DNA from: Bradyrhizobium sp. Ce-3
GTDB taxonomy: Bacteria > Pseudomonadota > Alphaproteobacteria > Rhizobiales > Xanthobacteraceae
Direction of reading: 5' to 3'
Assembly: GCF_022835695.1 (NCBI RefSeq)
Contig: NZ_BQUV01000006.1
Span: forward strand, 124,001 to 188,000
Length of the DNA: 64,000 nucleotides
In this document: positions 8,377-17,037 of the stretch, piece after piece
Position numbering within the stretch: the first letter of the stretch is position 1
Layout of the letters: each line of letters starts with the position of its first letter
Notes under the pieces: generated by a model
What the model was told of the DNA's origin: nothing
Seen by the model: only the letters and a program-made list of their open reading frames with translations
Databases searched by the model: none
Made by a program: the position numbers and the translations under genes

Positions 8377-9897
8377 ATGACGAGCACGAGCGTCGAAGCC
8401 GCGCCCGGCAGCGCGGGCGCGGTCGGGCGCGCTGCCGGACATTCTCATCCCCTGTTCGCATTGCTGTTGCTGGCGCTGGGGCTGCGCGTTGCGGCCGCGG
8501 TCTGGCCCAACGTGATCTATCCCGACGAGATCTTTCAGTACCTCGAGCCGGCGTGGCGCATGCTCGGCCATGACGGCATTTTGACGTGGGAATGGCGCGA
8601 CGGCATCCGCGGCTGGTTCCTGCCGACCTTGATGGCCGGGCCGGTCGCGCTCGGCGACGCCATGGCGCCGGGCGGCGTGGGTGCCTTCCTGGTGCCGCGC
8701 CTGATCGCCGCATGCGCGTCGCTGTCGATCGTGGCCAGCGCCTGGGTCCTTGGCGCGCGGATCTCGCGAACCCATGCCATCGTGGCAGCCTTCGCAGCCG
8801 CGGTCTGGTTCGAACTGATCATGCTCGCGCCGCACACATTGGGCGAGCCGCTGGCGACAGCGCTCATCGTGCCGGCCGCGCTGCTGATCACCGATCGTCC
8901 ATCGCAGCGGCGTCTCGCGATCGGCGGTGCCTTGCTCGCCTTCGCCTTTGTCTGCCGCTTCCAGTATGCGCCGGCCATCGCCGTGCTGGCCCTCGGTGCG
9001 TGCTGGGCGCGTTGGCGAAACCTGATTCCGCTGGTCGCCGGCGGGCTCGTCGCGCTGCTGCTCGCCGCCACGATCGACCTTGCCCATGGCAGCGTGCCGT
9101 TCGCCTGGCTGATCGCGAACATCAGGGAAAACCTGGTGCGAGATCGCGCCATCGAATTCGGCGTGTCGCCGCCGGCGGCCTATCTCATCGATTTCCTCAC
9201 CGTGTGGTCGGTCGCGATCGTGCTGCCGCTCGCTGCGATCTGGCGCGGCTGGCGGCACGCACCGCTGCTGCTGGCGGTCGCGCTGGTCAACCTGGTCTTC
9301 CACAGCCTGATCGCGCACAAGGAATACCGCTTCGTCTTCCTGTCCCTGGTGCTGCTCACCATCATCGCGGCGCTTGGATCGGCCGACTGGGTGCAGTCGC
9401 TGCGCAGCAAAGACGGCTGGCGCCGCCGGGCGTTGCCGATCGTGCTGGGCGGCTGGGCGCTGCTGTCGGTGGCGCTCGCCTTCGCAAGCGAAGGCATGCG
9501 CGAGTACTGGACGCGCGGCGTCGGCGCTGCGCGGCTCGCCGCTGAACTGCGCGGCGATCCGCAGATGTGCGGCCTTGCGCTCTACGACGTTCGTTTCCAG
9601 CAATTGCCGGGACGGGAGCGATTGGCCGGCCCGGCGCCGCTCTATGCGCTGCAGCCCGCCGATCCGCTCGCCGAGGTGATCCTGCCGCCGTTGCTGTTGC
9701 AGGCGACCAAGCCGGCCTTCAACCGTATCCTGGCACGGCCCGAGGCGGAGCGCGACTTGCCGGCGGATTTTTCGCGGCAAAGCTGCGCTCATGTCGGGTT
9801 CAGCGAAGCCTGCATCTACGCGCGGAGCGGCACCTGCGACGCATCTGCCGCCGCGCCCTTTGCGATCAATGACGCGCTCGTGAGAATGGGCCAGTAG
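8377..9897 (+). CDS. Alg9-like (GT22) mannosyltransferase
   Basis: A polytopic membrane protein of about 506 residues. Near the N-terminus it has VWPNVIYPDEIFQYLEPAW, the first-loop D-E motif typical of GT-C glycosyltransferases of the Alg9/PIG-B type, then HKEYRFVF, the HKExRF motif that marks GT22. Members move mannose from a polyprenyl- or dolichyl-phosphate donor to a membrane glycan. Acceptor unknown. The start at 8377 (MTSTSVEA) has a modest GGCGGA upstream; an in-frame ATG at 8347 is possible. The C-terminal 130 residues contain several cysteines and look non-cytoplasmic. Confidence 0.8.
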   Translation: MTSTSVEAAPGSAGAVGRAAGHSHPLFALLLLALGLRVAAAVWPNVIYPDEIFQYLEPAWRMLGHDGILTWEWRDGIRGWFLPTLMAGPVALGDAMAPGGVGAFLVPRLIAACASLSIVASAWVLGARISRTHAIVAAFAAAVWFELIMLAPHTLGEPLATALIVPAALLITDRPSQRRLAIGGALLAFAFVCRFQYAPAIAVLALGACWARWRNLIPLVAGGLVALLLAATIDLAHGSVPFAWLIANIRENLVRDRAIEFGVSPPAAYLIDFLTVWSVAIVLPLAAIWRGWRHAPLLLAVALVNLVFHSLIAHKEYRFVFLSLVLLTIIAALGSADWVQSLRSKDGWRRRALPIVLGGWALLSVALAFASEGMREYWTRGVGAARLAAELRGDPQMCGLALYDVRFQQLPGRERLAGPAPLYALQPADPLAEVILPPLLLQATKPAFNRILARPEAERDLPADFSRQSCAHVGFSEACIYARSGTCDASAAAPFAINDALVRMGQ

Positions 9898-10003
9898 CGG
9901 CGGTGCGGCGGTCGGCGTCAATGCACGCTTGATCCGCTGCCTCCGCCCGGGCTATGGTCCGGCAGGTCGCGCCCGTGAGGGGTGACCTCAAGCAATTGAG
10001 ATC

Positions 10004-10077
10004 GCGGGCGTAGTTCAATGGTAGAACGGCAGCTTCCCAAGCTGCATACGAGGGTTCGATTCCCTTCGCCCGCTCCA
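10004..10077 (+). tRNA. tRNA-Gly (CCC)
   Basis: Cloverleaf of 74 bases with acceptor GCGGGCG/CGCCCGC, anticodon stem GCAGC/GCTGC around TTCCCAA (anticodon CCC), the GGTTCGATTCC T-arm and an encoded CCA end. No integrase gene or duplicated tRNA end was seen nearby. Confidence 0.97.
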
Positions 10078-10136
10078 ACCCCTTGGCAAGATTTCGCGCG
10101 ACGGTCGAGTTTCGCGGTACTCACGGGAGACCTGAC

Positions 10137-10400
10137 GTGAAGTTGCTCGGAGCGCTGCTGCTTGCGCTGGGCGCGCTTTGCATGACAAGGCCGGCATCCG
10201 CACAAATGTACGATCCTCGCTATCCGATCTGCATGCATGTCTATGGTGCGTTGCTCGGCGATCGAATGGACTGCGACTTCACGTCGCTGAATCAGTGCCG
10301 GGCGGCCGCCATGGGGCTTCCGGCGAGTTGTCTGGTGAACCCTTATTACGCGCCAGGTGGCCCGCCGAGATCGGCGCGCCGTTACAGGCGTGAACAGTGA
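10137..10400 (+). CDS. Small secreted DUF3551-like protein
   Basis: 87 residues starting with GTG, with GGGAG seven bases upstream. The first 22 residues form a signal peptide ending ASAQ. The mature part holds paired cysteines (YPICMHVYG, MDCDF, NQCRAAAMG, SCLVNPYY), the pattern of DUF3551, a family of small exported proteins common in Bradyrhizobium. Function unknown. The open frame extends upstream to 10083, but that part overlaps the tRNA flank and looks non-coding. Confidence 0.75.
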   Translation: MKLLGALLLALGALCMTRPASAQMYDPRYPICMHVYGALLGDRMDCDFTSLNQCRAAAMGLPASCLVNPYYAPGGPPRSARRYRREQ

Positions 10401-10443
10401 CTGTTTCCGCTCGTCTTCGCGAGCGTCCATTTGAGATCGATAG

Positions 10444-10626
10444 ATGGAATGGTGGTTCTACGCGCTCGTCGCGATCGTTTTGATCGGATGCGTATTTGTC
10501 ATTCGCGCCCGTCGCGGTAGCTCGTCGAACGAGGACGAGGAACTGAACCGGCGAATTAATGAGCGCGTCGATCGGCTTCGCCACGATCTCGCGCTCCGTG
10601 ATACCGATCGCGATCAGGATTCCTGA
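10444..10626 (+). CDS. Small membrane protein, hypothetical
   Basis: 60 residues: one N-terminal membrane helix (WWFYALVAIVLIGCVFVI), then an arginine-rich patch (RARRG) that would stay cytoplasmic, then a charged helical tail (EELNRRINERVDRLRHDLALRD). It resembles a short single-pass anchor. Start ATG at 10444 has GAGATCGATAG upstream. No family recognised. Confidence 0.55.
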   Translation: MEWWFYALVAIVLIGCVFVIRARRGSSSNEDEELNRRINERVDRLRHDLALRDTDRDQDS

Positions 10627-10928
10627 CGCGGGCGCCTCCTCGGACAGGCCCCGCGATTGTCCCGGGATATTACGGCGGTTTGTTCACGCAACGTGCGCAA
10701 CTAACGATCCGTACTCAACCTGTTCTTCTCACAACGCGCAGTTATGTTTCCGTAGTTCTCCGCGCTTGAGAACGGAGTTCCGCCGGAACGATCTCGCCGG
10801 TTCCGGCATTGGCCCTGCAGAACCGGCCAGCCTCCGGCCGAGAACGGTCGGTTCGAGCCCGCGGCCGGTCGTCCGCTTTCAACCACACCCCCTGGAAGGA
10901 CGGCCGCCGCGGGTGCTGATCCGCAAAC
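10627..10928. other. Intergenic stretch, nothing recognised
   Basis: About 300 bases between a plus-strand small gene and a convergent monooxygenase. Several short GC-rich inverted repeats are present (GAGAACGGAGTTCCGCCGGAAC, for example), but no gene, RNA or repeat family I can name. Confidence 0.5.
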
Positions 10929-11948
10929 TCACCGCCATCCCATCGCCGGCGCGATGTGCGTCAAGATGCTCTCGATCACGTGCGCGTTGTAGGCGACGCC
11001 GAGTTGATTGGGGACGGTCAGCAGCAGGGTGTCGGCCTCAGCGATCGCCTCGTCGGTCTTGAGCTGCTCGATCAGCCTATCCGGCTCGGCGGCATAACTG
11101 CGGCCGAAGATCGCGCGCGTCCGCTCGTCGATGAAGCCGATCTGGTCTTCCTCCTGGCCGTTGCCGAAATAGGCGCGGTCGCGATCGTCGACCAGTGCGA
11201 AGATGCTGCGGCTCACCGAGACTCGCGGCTCGCGTGTGTGGCCGGCCTCTTTCCAGGCGGCGCGGTAGGCGCGGATCTGCGCGGCCTGCTGGATGTGGAA
11301 GGCCTCGCCGGTCTCGTCGCTCTTCAGTGTCGAGCTCTGCAGGTTCATCCCGAGCTTCGCCGCCCAGACCGCGGTGGCGTTCGAACCGGCGCCCCACCAG
11401 ATCCGTTCGCGCAGGCCCTCCGAGAGCGGTTCGAGCCGCAGCAGGCCGGGCGGGTTGGGAAACATCGGCCGCGGATTCGGCTGCGCAAATCCCTCGCCGC
11501 GCAGCAGCTCGAGGAAGATCTCGGTATGACGCCGGCCCATATCGGCGTCGCTCTGGCCCTCGCCCGGCTGATAGCCGAAATGGCGCCAGCCATCGATCAC
11601 CTGCTCCGGCGAGCCGCGGCTGATGCCGAGCTGCAGGCGTCCGCCCGCGATCAGGTCGGCCGCGCCGGCGTCCTCGATCATGTACATCGGATTTTCGTAG
11701 CGCATGTCGATCACGGCGGTACCGATCTCGATCCGGCTGGTCTTGGCGCCGACCGCCGCCAGCAGCGGGAACGGCGAGGCCAGCTGGCGCGCGAAGTGGT
11801 GGACGCGAAAATACGCGCCGTCCGCGCCGAGCTCCTCGGCGGCGACCGCGAGGTCGATCGATTGCAACAGCACATCCGCGGCCGAGCGGGCCTGGGATTG
11901 CGGCGAGGGCGTCCAGTGCCCGAACGAGAGGAATCCGATTTTCTTCAT
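10929..11948 (-). CDS. LLM class flavin-dependent oxidoreductase
   Basis: 339 residues with the bacterial luciferase-like fold. Family features are MKKIGFLSFGHW at strand 1, AAEELGADGAYFRVHHF, RIEIGTAVIDMRYENP, and the GGRLQLGISRGSP segment. Members use reduced flavin to oxidise organic substrates; the substrate is unknown. I start at 11948; the longer open frame upstream runs through the neighbouring oxidoreductase on the other strand and is a shadow. No strong ribosome-binding site is visible. It is divergent from the OYE gene at 12195. Confidence 0.85.
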   Translation of the reverse strand: MKKIGFLSFGHWTPSPQSQARSAADVLLQSIDLAVAAEELGADGAYFRVHHFARQLASPFPLLAAVGAKTSRIEIGTAVIDMRYENPMYMIEDAGAADLIAGGRLQLGISRGSPEQVIDGWRHFGYQPGEGQSDADMGRRHTEIFLELLRGEGFAQPNPRPMFPNPPGLLRLEPLSEGLRERIWWGAGSNATAVWAAKLGMNLQSSTLKSDETGEAFHIQQAAQIRAYRAAWKEAGHTREPRVSVSRSIFALVDDRDRAYFGNGQEEDQIGFIDERTRAIFGRSYAAEPDRLIEQLKTDEAIAEADTLLLTVPNQLGVAYNAHVIESILTHIAPAMGWR

Positions 11949-12194
11949 GTCGGCAATGTAGGCATGTCGGGTGCGAATTGCGATCCGTGGCGTGACGCGG
12001 CGATGGCGGAAAGTGTTTACCAGCCCGGAAATTTTTCCGTCGCGAATGTTGCGGGTTTTGCACATTGCGCCGTCTGCAAGGGCCGCATGCGCGCAGGTCG
12101 TGCCGCCTGCGCCGCGGCGTGACTTGCGATCTTGGGACGCGCCGCCTAGCTTTCCGCCACGATTTCTCCCGCCAACATGTTTCCGCAGGTCCCG

Positions 12195-13361
12195 ATGCCG
12201 CAGCCGCTCCTGTTTCAGCCGATCACGCTTCGCGGCGTGACCTCCCGAAACCGCATCCTGATTTCGCCGATGTGCCAGTATTCCGCGACCGACGGTCTCG
12301 CCAATGACTGGCACCTCGTGCATCTCGGCAAATTCGCCCAGGGCGGCGCCGGGCTCGTGATGGTCGAGGCCGCGGCGGTGACCGCCGAAGGGCGCATCAC
12401 CCATGGTGACGTCGGCATCTGGAACGACGAGCAGATCGCGCCGCTTGAGCGCATCGCGGCCTTCCTGAAGGACAATGGCGCGGTGCCGTCGATCCAGCTC
12501 GCGCATGCCGGCCGCAAGGCCAGCATGCAGCGCCCCTGGTACGGCAATGCCGCGCTCGACGCGGCCGACCGTGCGCGCGGCGATCTGCCGTGGCGGACCG
12601 TGGCGCCGAGCGCGATCCCGATGGAGGAGGGCTGGCTGATGCCGCATGCGCTCGATGTGGCCGAGCTCGCCGCGCTGCGCGAGCAATGGCGGCGCGCCAC
12701 CTTGCGCGCGGTGGAGGCCGGTTTCGAATTCGTCGAGGTGCATTGCGCGCACGGGTATCTCCTGCACGAATTTCTCTCGCCCCTGTCGAACCGCCGCACC
12801 GATGGCTATGGCGGCGACCGCGCCGGGCGGATGCGCTATCCGCTCGAGATCATCGAGACCGTGCGCGCCGCCTGGCCGGCGGAGCGGCCGCTGTCGGTGC
12901 GGATCTCCTCGGTCGACGGCGTCGACGGCGGCCTGACGCTCGAGGATCAGATCGCGTTCGCGCGCGAAGCCAAGGCGCGCGGCGCCGATCTGATCGACTG
13001 TTCGTCGGGCGGCCTGCTCGGCTCGGCGACCGCGGCGCGGATTCCGCGCGGCTACGGCTTCCAGGTGCCTTATGCCGACGAGATCCGTCGTGCCGCCGAG
13101 GTCGGCACCATCGCGGTCGGCCTGATCCTGCATCCGCAGCAGGCGGAAGACGTTCTCGCCAGCGGCCAGGCCGATCTGGTCGCGATCGGCCGCGAGGCGC
13201 TGTTCGATCCGAACTGGCCGCTGCATGCCGAGCTTGCGCTTGACGGCCGAAGCGGCGAGGTGTTCGGCTCCTGGCCGAAGCAGTATGGCTGGTGGCTGGA
13301 GCGGCGCGAGCCGGGGCTGCGCAAGCTCGACGGCCCGCCGCTGCCGTTCCGTGCGGTCTGA
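12195..13361 (+). CDS. NADH:flavin oxidoreductase, Old Yellow Enzyme (YqjM/NamA class)
   Basis: 388 residues, an FMN-binding TIM barrel. Motifs: LFQPITLRGVTSRNRILISPMCQYSA at the N-terminus (the SPMCQY cysteine marks the YqjM class), HLVHLGKFAQGGAGLV, QLAHAGRKAS, and HCAHGYLLHEFLSP. It reduces activated C=C bonds with NAD(P)H. The ATG at 12195 has AGGT upstream; an in-frame ATG at 12177 lacks a site. The DapA-like gene begins 37 bases after its stop, so they are probably one operon. Confidence 0.9.
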   Translation: MPQPLLFQPITLRGVTSRNRILISPMCQYSATDGLANDWHLVHLGKFAQGGAGLVMVEAAAVTAEGRITHGDVGIWNDEQIAPLERIAAFLKDNGAVPSIQLAHAGRKASMQRPWYGNAALDAADRARGDLPWRTVAPSAIPMEEGWLMPHALDVAELAALREQWRRATLRAVEAGFEFVEVHCAHGYLLHEFLSPLSNRRTDGYGGDRAGRMRYPLEIIETVRAAWPAERPLSVRISSVDGVDGGLTLEDQIAFAREAKARGADLIDCSSGGLLGSATAARIPRGYGFQVPYADEIRRAAEVGTIAVGLILHPQQAEDVLASGQADLVAIGREALFDPNWPLHAELALDGRSGEVFGSWPKQYGWWLERREPGLRKLDGPPLPFRAV

Positions 13362-13398
13362 CGGATCGACGACCACACATCATCAGGGAGGCTCTGAC

Positions 13399-14328
13399 AT
13401 GACGATTTCGGCCCAGCGGCCCTACCGCGGCGTGTTCCCGGTCGCGCCGACGATCTTCGACGCCAGCGGCAACCTCGACCTCGACGGACAGCGGCGCTGC
13501 ATCGATTTCATGATCGATGCGGGCTCGCACGGCATCTGTATCCTGGCCAATTTCTCCGAGCAGTTCGTGCTGACCGATGCGGAGCGCGAGACCGTGATGC
13601 ATGCGGTGCTCGAGCATGTCGCGGGCCGCATTCCCGTGATCGTCACCACGACGCATTTTTCCTCGGCGGTGTGTGCCGCGCGCAGCCGCGAGGCCGAGGC
13701 CGCGGGTGCTGCGATGGTAATGATCATGCCGCCCTATCACGGCGCGACCTTCCGCGTCGGCGAGCCGGCGATCTATGAATTCTATCGGGTGGTGTCGGAT
13801 GCGATCGGGATTCCGATCATGATCCAGGACGCGCCGGTCGCCGGCACGCCGCTGTCGGTCGATTTGCTGGCGCGGATGGCCAAGGAGCTCGGCAACGTCA
13901 GATATTTCAAGATCGAGGTGCCGATGGCCGCCAACAAGCTGCGTGGCCTGATCGAGAAGGGCGGCAGCGCGATCGAGGGACCGTGGGACGGCGAGGAGGC
14001 AATCACGCTGATGGCCGATCTCGATGCCGGCGCCACCGGCGCGATGACCGGCGGCGGCTATCCCGACGGCATCCGCCAGATCATCGATCCGTTCTTCGCC
14101 GGCCGCCGCGACGAGGCCGTGCAGGCCTATGCGCGCTGGCTGCCGCTGATCAATTACGAGAACCGGCAATGCGGCCTGCAGGCCTGCAAGGTCCTGATGC
14201 GCGAGGGCGGCGTGATCAAATCGGACGGGGTGCGCCACCCGCTGCAGCCGCTGCATCCGGCGACGCGCGCCGGCCTGATCGAGATCGCACGGACGCTCGA
14301 TCCGGTCGTGCTGCGCTGGGGACGCTAA
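13399..14328 (+). CDS. Dihydrodipicolinate synthase (DapA) superfamily aldolase
   Basis: 309 residues. The Schiff-base lysine is in YFKIEV and the PPYHGA segment replaces the usual PPYY. The G-x-x-G loop normally near residue 45 reads LANFSEQF rather than GTTGE, which argues against true DapA and for a catabolic aldolase or dehydratase. It begins after an excellent GGGAGG site, 37 bases behind the OYE gene. Together they suggest a small catabolic operon for an unsaturated or keto-acid substrate, which is inference. It converges with the P450 gene, with six bases between the stops. Confidence 0.85.
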   Translation: MTISAQRPYRGVFPVAPTIFDASGNLDLDGQRRCIDFMIDAGSHGICILANFSEQFVLTDAERETVMHAVLEHVAGRIPVIVTTTHFSSAVCAARSREAEAAGAAMVMIMPPYHGATFRVGEPAIYEFYRVVSDAIGIPIMIQDAPVAGTPLSVDLLARMAKELGNVRYFKIEVPMAANKLRGLIEKGGSAIEGPWDGEEAITLMADLDAGATGAMTGGGYPDGIRQIIDPFFAGRRDEAVQAYARWLPLINYENRQCGLQACKVLMREGGVIKSDGVRHPLQPLHPATRAGLIEIARTLDPVVLRWGR

Positions 14329-14334
14329 TAGCGT

Positions 14335-15504
14335 TCAGGCGTCCCACGTCACCGGGAGATCCAGCAGGCCGCGGAATGCCCAGCCGCCGATCCGCGGTGG
14401 CTGGTCCTCGATCAGGCGCAGGTTCTTCAGCCGCTCGAAGATCGCGGGCAGCGCGACGTCGGCGACCATGGCGCGCGAGGCCCAGGCGCCGGCGCAGAAA
14501 TGCGGACCGGCGCCGAATGCGATGCTTTTGCTGGCGTCGCGGCGCACGTCGAACGCCTCGGGCCGGTCGAAGTGCTTCTCGTCGCGATTGGCCGAGCCGA
14601 ACATCAGGAACACGCGCTCATTGGTCTCGAACGCGATCTCACGGATCGTCCAGGGCTTTGCGATCCGCCGCGGCGACATCCCGATCGGCGAGATCCAGCG
14701 GGCATATTCCTCGAACACCTGCAGCCATGGGATCGCACCGCTCGCAGCCAGCGCGAGCTGATCTGGATGGGTCAGCAGCGCCCACACCGTGCCGGCGATC
14801 GCATCGCGCGGCTCGTTCTGGCCGCCGGAGATCGCGAGCTTGATGTTGGCGCGGATGCTCTCCATCGGCATGTCGGTCTGCAGCAGCACGCCGAGCAGGC
14901 TGAGGTCGGGTGTCCTGCGCAGCACTGGCACCATGTCGTCGATCGCGGCATCGATGCCGGAGGTCGCCGCATGGCAGCGCGCCTCGATCGCGGGATCGCC
15001 GACGTAATTCGCGATGCCGTCGATCATGCCCTGCGACCAAGCGTTCATGTCCTGGAAGCGCATGTTGGTGAGGCCGGTGATCGACTTCAGGCATTCGGCC
15101 GAGAACGGCAGCGCGAAAGCCTGCACGAAATCGACCACGCCGTCCGGCTGCAATGCGTCGAGGATGCGGGTTGCGTGTCCGGCGAACTGCGCGGTCCAGT
15201 GCGAGCGCACTGTCTTCGGCGAGATCGCCGGAAAGATCGCCTTGCGCTCATTCATGTGCGCATCGCCGTCCTTGCGCATCATGTTGTGGCCCATCAATTT
15301 GTTCATCAGCCCCTCGGGCTGGTGCGACGAGAACACGTCGATCTGCTTTTCGGAGACGAAGATGTCGTCGCGGTTGCACAGCAGCGTGCTGCCGAGTTGC
15401 GGCACGAAGGCGATCGGCGCCTCCCTGCGCATGCGTGCGAGCGCCGGATAGGGATCCTGCCAGAAGGCGGCGACGTCGATGTCGAAATGGGGCGCGGTGC
15501 TCAC
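14335..15504 (-). CDS. Cytochrome P450
   Basis: 389 residues, soluble bacterial P450. The heme-binding loop FGAGPHFCAGAWAS spans 330-343, with the ligand Cys337. The helix-K ExxR is EYAR. The I-helix, normally (A/G)Gx(D/E)T, reads SGGQNEPRD, so the usual acid-threonine pair is replaced by Q-N-E-P. I start at a GTG (VSTAPHFDID) at 15504; the open frame runs to 15615 and into the regulator's end. A LuxR-type regulator lies just upstream on the same strand. Substrate unknown. Confidence 0.88.
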   Translation of the reverse strand: MSTAPHFDIDVAAFWQDPYPALARMRREAPIAFVPQLGSTLLCNRDDIFVSEKQIDVFSSHQPEGLMNKLMGHNMMRKDGDAHMNERKAIFPAISPKTVRSHWTAQFAGHATRILDALQPDGVVDFVQAFALPFSAECLKSITGLTNMRFQDMNAWSQGMIDGIANYVGDPAIEARCHAATSGIDAAIDDMVPVLRRTPDLSLLGVLLQTDMPMESIRANIKLAISGGQNEPRDAIAGTVWALLTHPDQLALAASGAIPWLQVFEEYARWISPIGMSPRRIAKPWTIREIAFETNERVFLMFGSANRDEKHFDRPEAFDVRRDASKSIAFGAGPHFCAGAWASRAMVADVALPAIFERLKNLRLIEDQPPRIGGWAFRGLLDLPVTWDA

Positions 15505-15611
15505 GATGTGATCTCGGCTTGGCGTCAGGTTTCGAACCAAGCATAGTCCGGCGGACGCCACCGGTCTGTCCCTACCGTTAGGGACAGGCGCGTGTTCCCG
15601 TTCAGCGCTGC

Positions 15612-16409
15612 TCAATTCAGGCTTCGCGCCGATGCCATCAGCCGCAGCGCGATTGCAAACAGTTCGTTCTGCGAGGAGATGCCGAGCTTGTCATAGGCGC
15701 GCTTGCGATAGGTGAGGGCGGAGTGCAGCCCGATGCCGAGCTCGGCCGCGATCGCTTCCGAGCTGAGACCCGACAGAATGCGCAGGCAGACCTCCTTCTC
15801 GCGCCCGGTCAGCCTGACGAGCGGTTCGGCGCGCGCAAACAGCGCCTTCAGCCGTTCGATTGGATCAATATCCGCAGCCGGTTCGCGCTGGAAGTGCCGC
15901 GCCACCGCTGCGGTCAATGCGGGCGCGACCGCGGCGAGCCGCGCGATCTGCCCGCGGCTGAAGCGGCCCTGTTCGGTGATCTGGTAGAAATTGACATAGA
16001 AGCAGGTGTCGCCGGTCCAGATCGCCGAAGCGAATTTGTCGACGATGTCGGAATCGTCGAAGAAGATCTTGCGATAGCCGTCGCTGTACATGCGGCGGGC
16101 GAAGGTCGGCAGCATGATCGGCGCCGCCTGCGCCCGTCCCTCGAATACCGCGTCGCGGTTCGGGTCGGCCTGGTGGAAATGTTCGGAATAGGCGATCCCG
16201 AGATCCCGCCCGGTCGGGATGTTGCCGACGTCGAGCAGGCACGCGGCGGAGCGCGGGCCCGTGAACGAGAACACCATGCAGTGACCGACCCCGGCGACGC
16301 GGCGCAGCGCGCCGATCAGCGCCTGCGCAAAGCCGTCGCGTCCAATCGCCAGCAGTGCCGGCGTGATGTCGCTGACGATAGAAGTCTTGAAGGCGTAATC
16401 GGCCTTCAT
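15612..16409 (-). CDS. LuxR family transcriptional regulator
   Basis: 265 residues. The last 65 or so form a LuxR helix-turn-helix: LVRLTGREKEVCLRILSGL, then SSEAIAAELGIGLHSALTYRKRAYDKLGISSQNELFAIAL. The N-terminal 180 residues match no autoinducer domain I can name and may be a GAF- or PAS-like sensor. Start ATG at 16409 with GGGAGG upstream. It is followed on the same strand by the P450 gene (107-base gap), the likely target. The open frame extends back into a repeat at 16469, which is not coding. Confidence 0.88.
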   Translation of the reverse strand: MKADYAFKTSIVSDITPALLAIGRDGFAQALIGALRRVAGVGHCMVFSFTGPRSAACLLDVGNIPTGRDLGIAYSEHFHQADPNRDAVFEGRAQAAPIMLPTFARRMYSDGYRKIFFDDSDIVDKFASAIWTGDTCFYVNFYQITEQGRFSRGQIARLAAVAPALTAAVARHFQREPAADIDPIERLKALFARAEPLVRLTGREKEVCLRILSGLSSEAIAAELGIGLHSALTYRKRAYDKLGISSQNELFAIALRLMASARSLN

Positions 16410-16468
16410 GGCGTCCTCCCTGTGTTTCGGGAAGACTAGCAGCGACATTGTCGGGGTGGAAGTTCCCT

Positions 16469-16572
16469 CGTCATTCCGGGGCTCGCGAAGCGAGAGCCCG
16501 GAATCCATTGCGCCGCAAGCTTTGTGGCCTGATGGAGTCCGGGCTCAGCCCTTCGGGCTGCCCCGGAATGAC
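16469..16572. repeat. Palindromic intergenic repeat, CGTCATTCCGGGG type (copy 1)
   Basis: Starts CGTCATTCCGGGGCTCGCG and ends CCCCGGAATGAC, with the internal hairpin CTCGCGAAGCGAG. A second copy is at 48243. Both lie downstream or upstream of genes, not inside them. Confidence 0.8.
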
Positions 16573-16580
16573 AGAATTCC

Positions 16581-16943
16581 TCAGGCGCCCGGCACCTGAT
16601 CCAGGAAGCCGGTGATGCTCCGGATCCGGCCGTCCTTCAGCATGGCGAAGTCGGTGCCCTTGATCGGGCTGTCGACGCCGTCGGGTCCGAGGCCCCAGGA
16701 GAAGCGGACGTGGTCGCCGAAGCCGTTCGGCTCGCCGATCAGCTTGAAACGGAAATCCGGAAACTTCTGCTGCACGCCCGCGATCAGCGCATCGACGCCC
16801 TCATGGCCGTCGCCGCTCATCAGCGGATCGATGTAGCGCGCGTCGGCGGTCCAATTCTGGCTCAGCATCTCGCGGCGCCGGCTCGGCGTCCGCTCGTTCC
16901 AGAGCTCGATATAGTTGCGGGCAATGGTCCTGTGGTCGGTCAT
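16581..16943 (-). CDS. SnoaL-like / NTF2-fold protein
   Basis: 120 residues. The sequence runs ARNYIELWNERTPSRRREML, then SQNWTADARYIDPLMSGDGHEGV and FRFKLIGEPNGFGDHVRFSW, the cone-fold pattern of the SnoaL/NTF2 superfamily. Members are small enzymes or ligand-binding proteins; substrate unknown. The ATG at 16943 has AAGGAGAG upstream. No operon partner is obvious. Confidence 0.82.
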   Translation of the reverse strand: MTDHRTIARNYIELWNERTPSRRREMLSQNWTADARYIDPLMSGDGHEGVDALIAGVQQKFPDFRFKLIGEPNGFGDHVRFSWGLGPDGVDSPIKGTDFAMLKDGRIRSITGFLDQVPGA

Positions 16944-17037
16944 GGTGCTCTCCTTCCGATGGGCCGGACTGTGCGGCTGTCCGGACTATCGAAGGTTTGC
17001 GTGCGCCGATCGATTACCTCGCAGGTCATCGCGCACG

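Noticed and set aside
7954-9921. 655-residue minus-strand frame
   Set aside because: Antisense to the Alg9-like gene and out of frame with ogt. No motif.
10004-10077. tRNA-Gly as an integration site for a genomic island
   Set aside because: No integrase, no duplicate of the tRNA 3' end found by eye, and ordinary genes on both sides.
10929-13376. 815-residue minus-strand frame across this region
   Set aside because: Only the part from 11948 to 10929 looks like a protein. The rest is antisense to the OYE gene and is an artefact of high GC.
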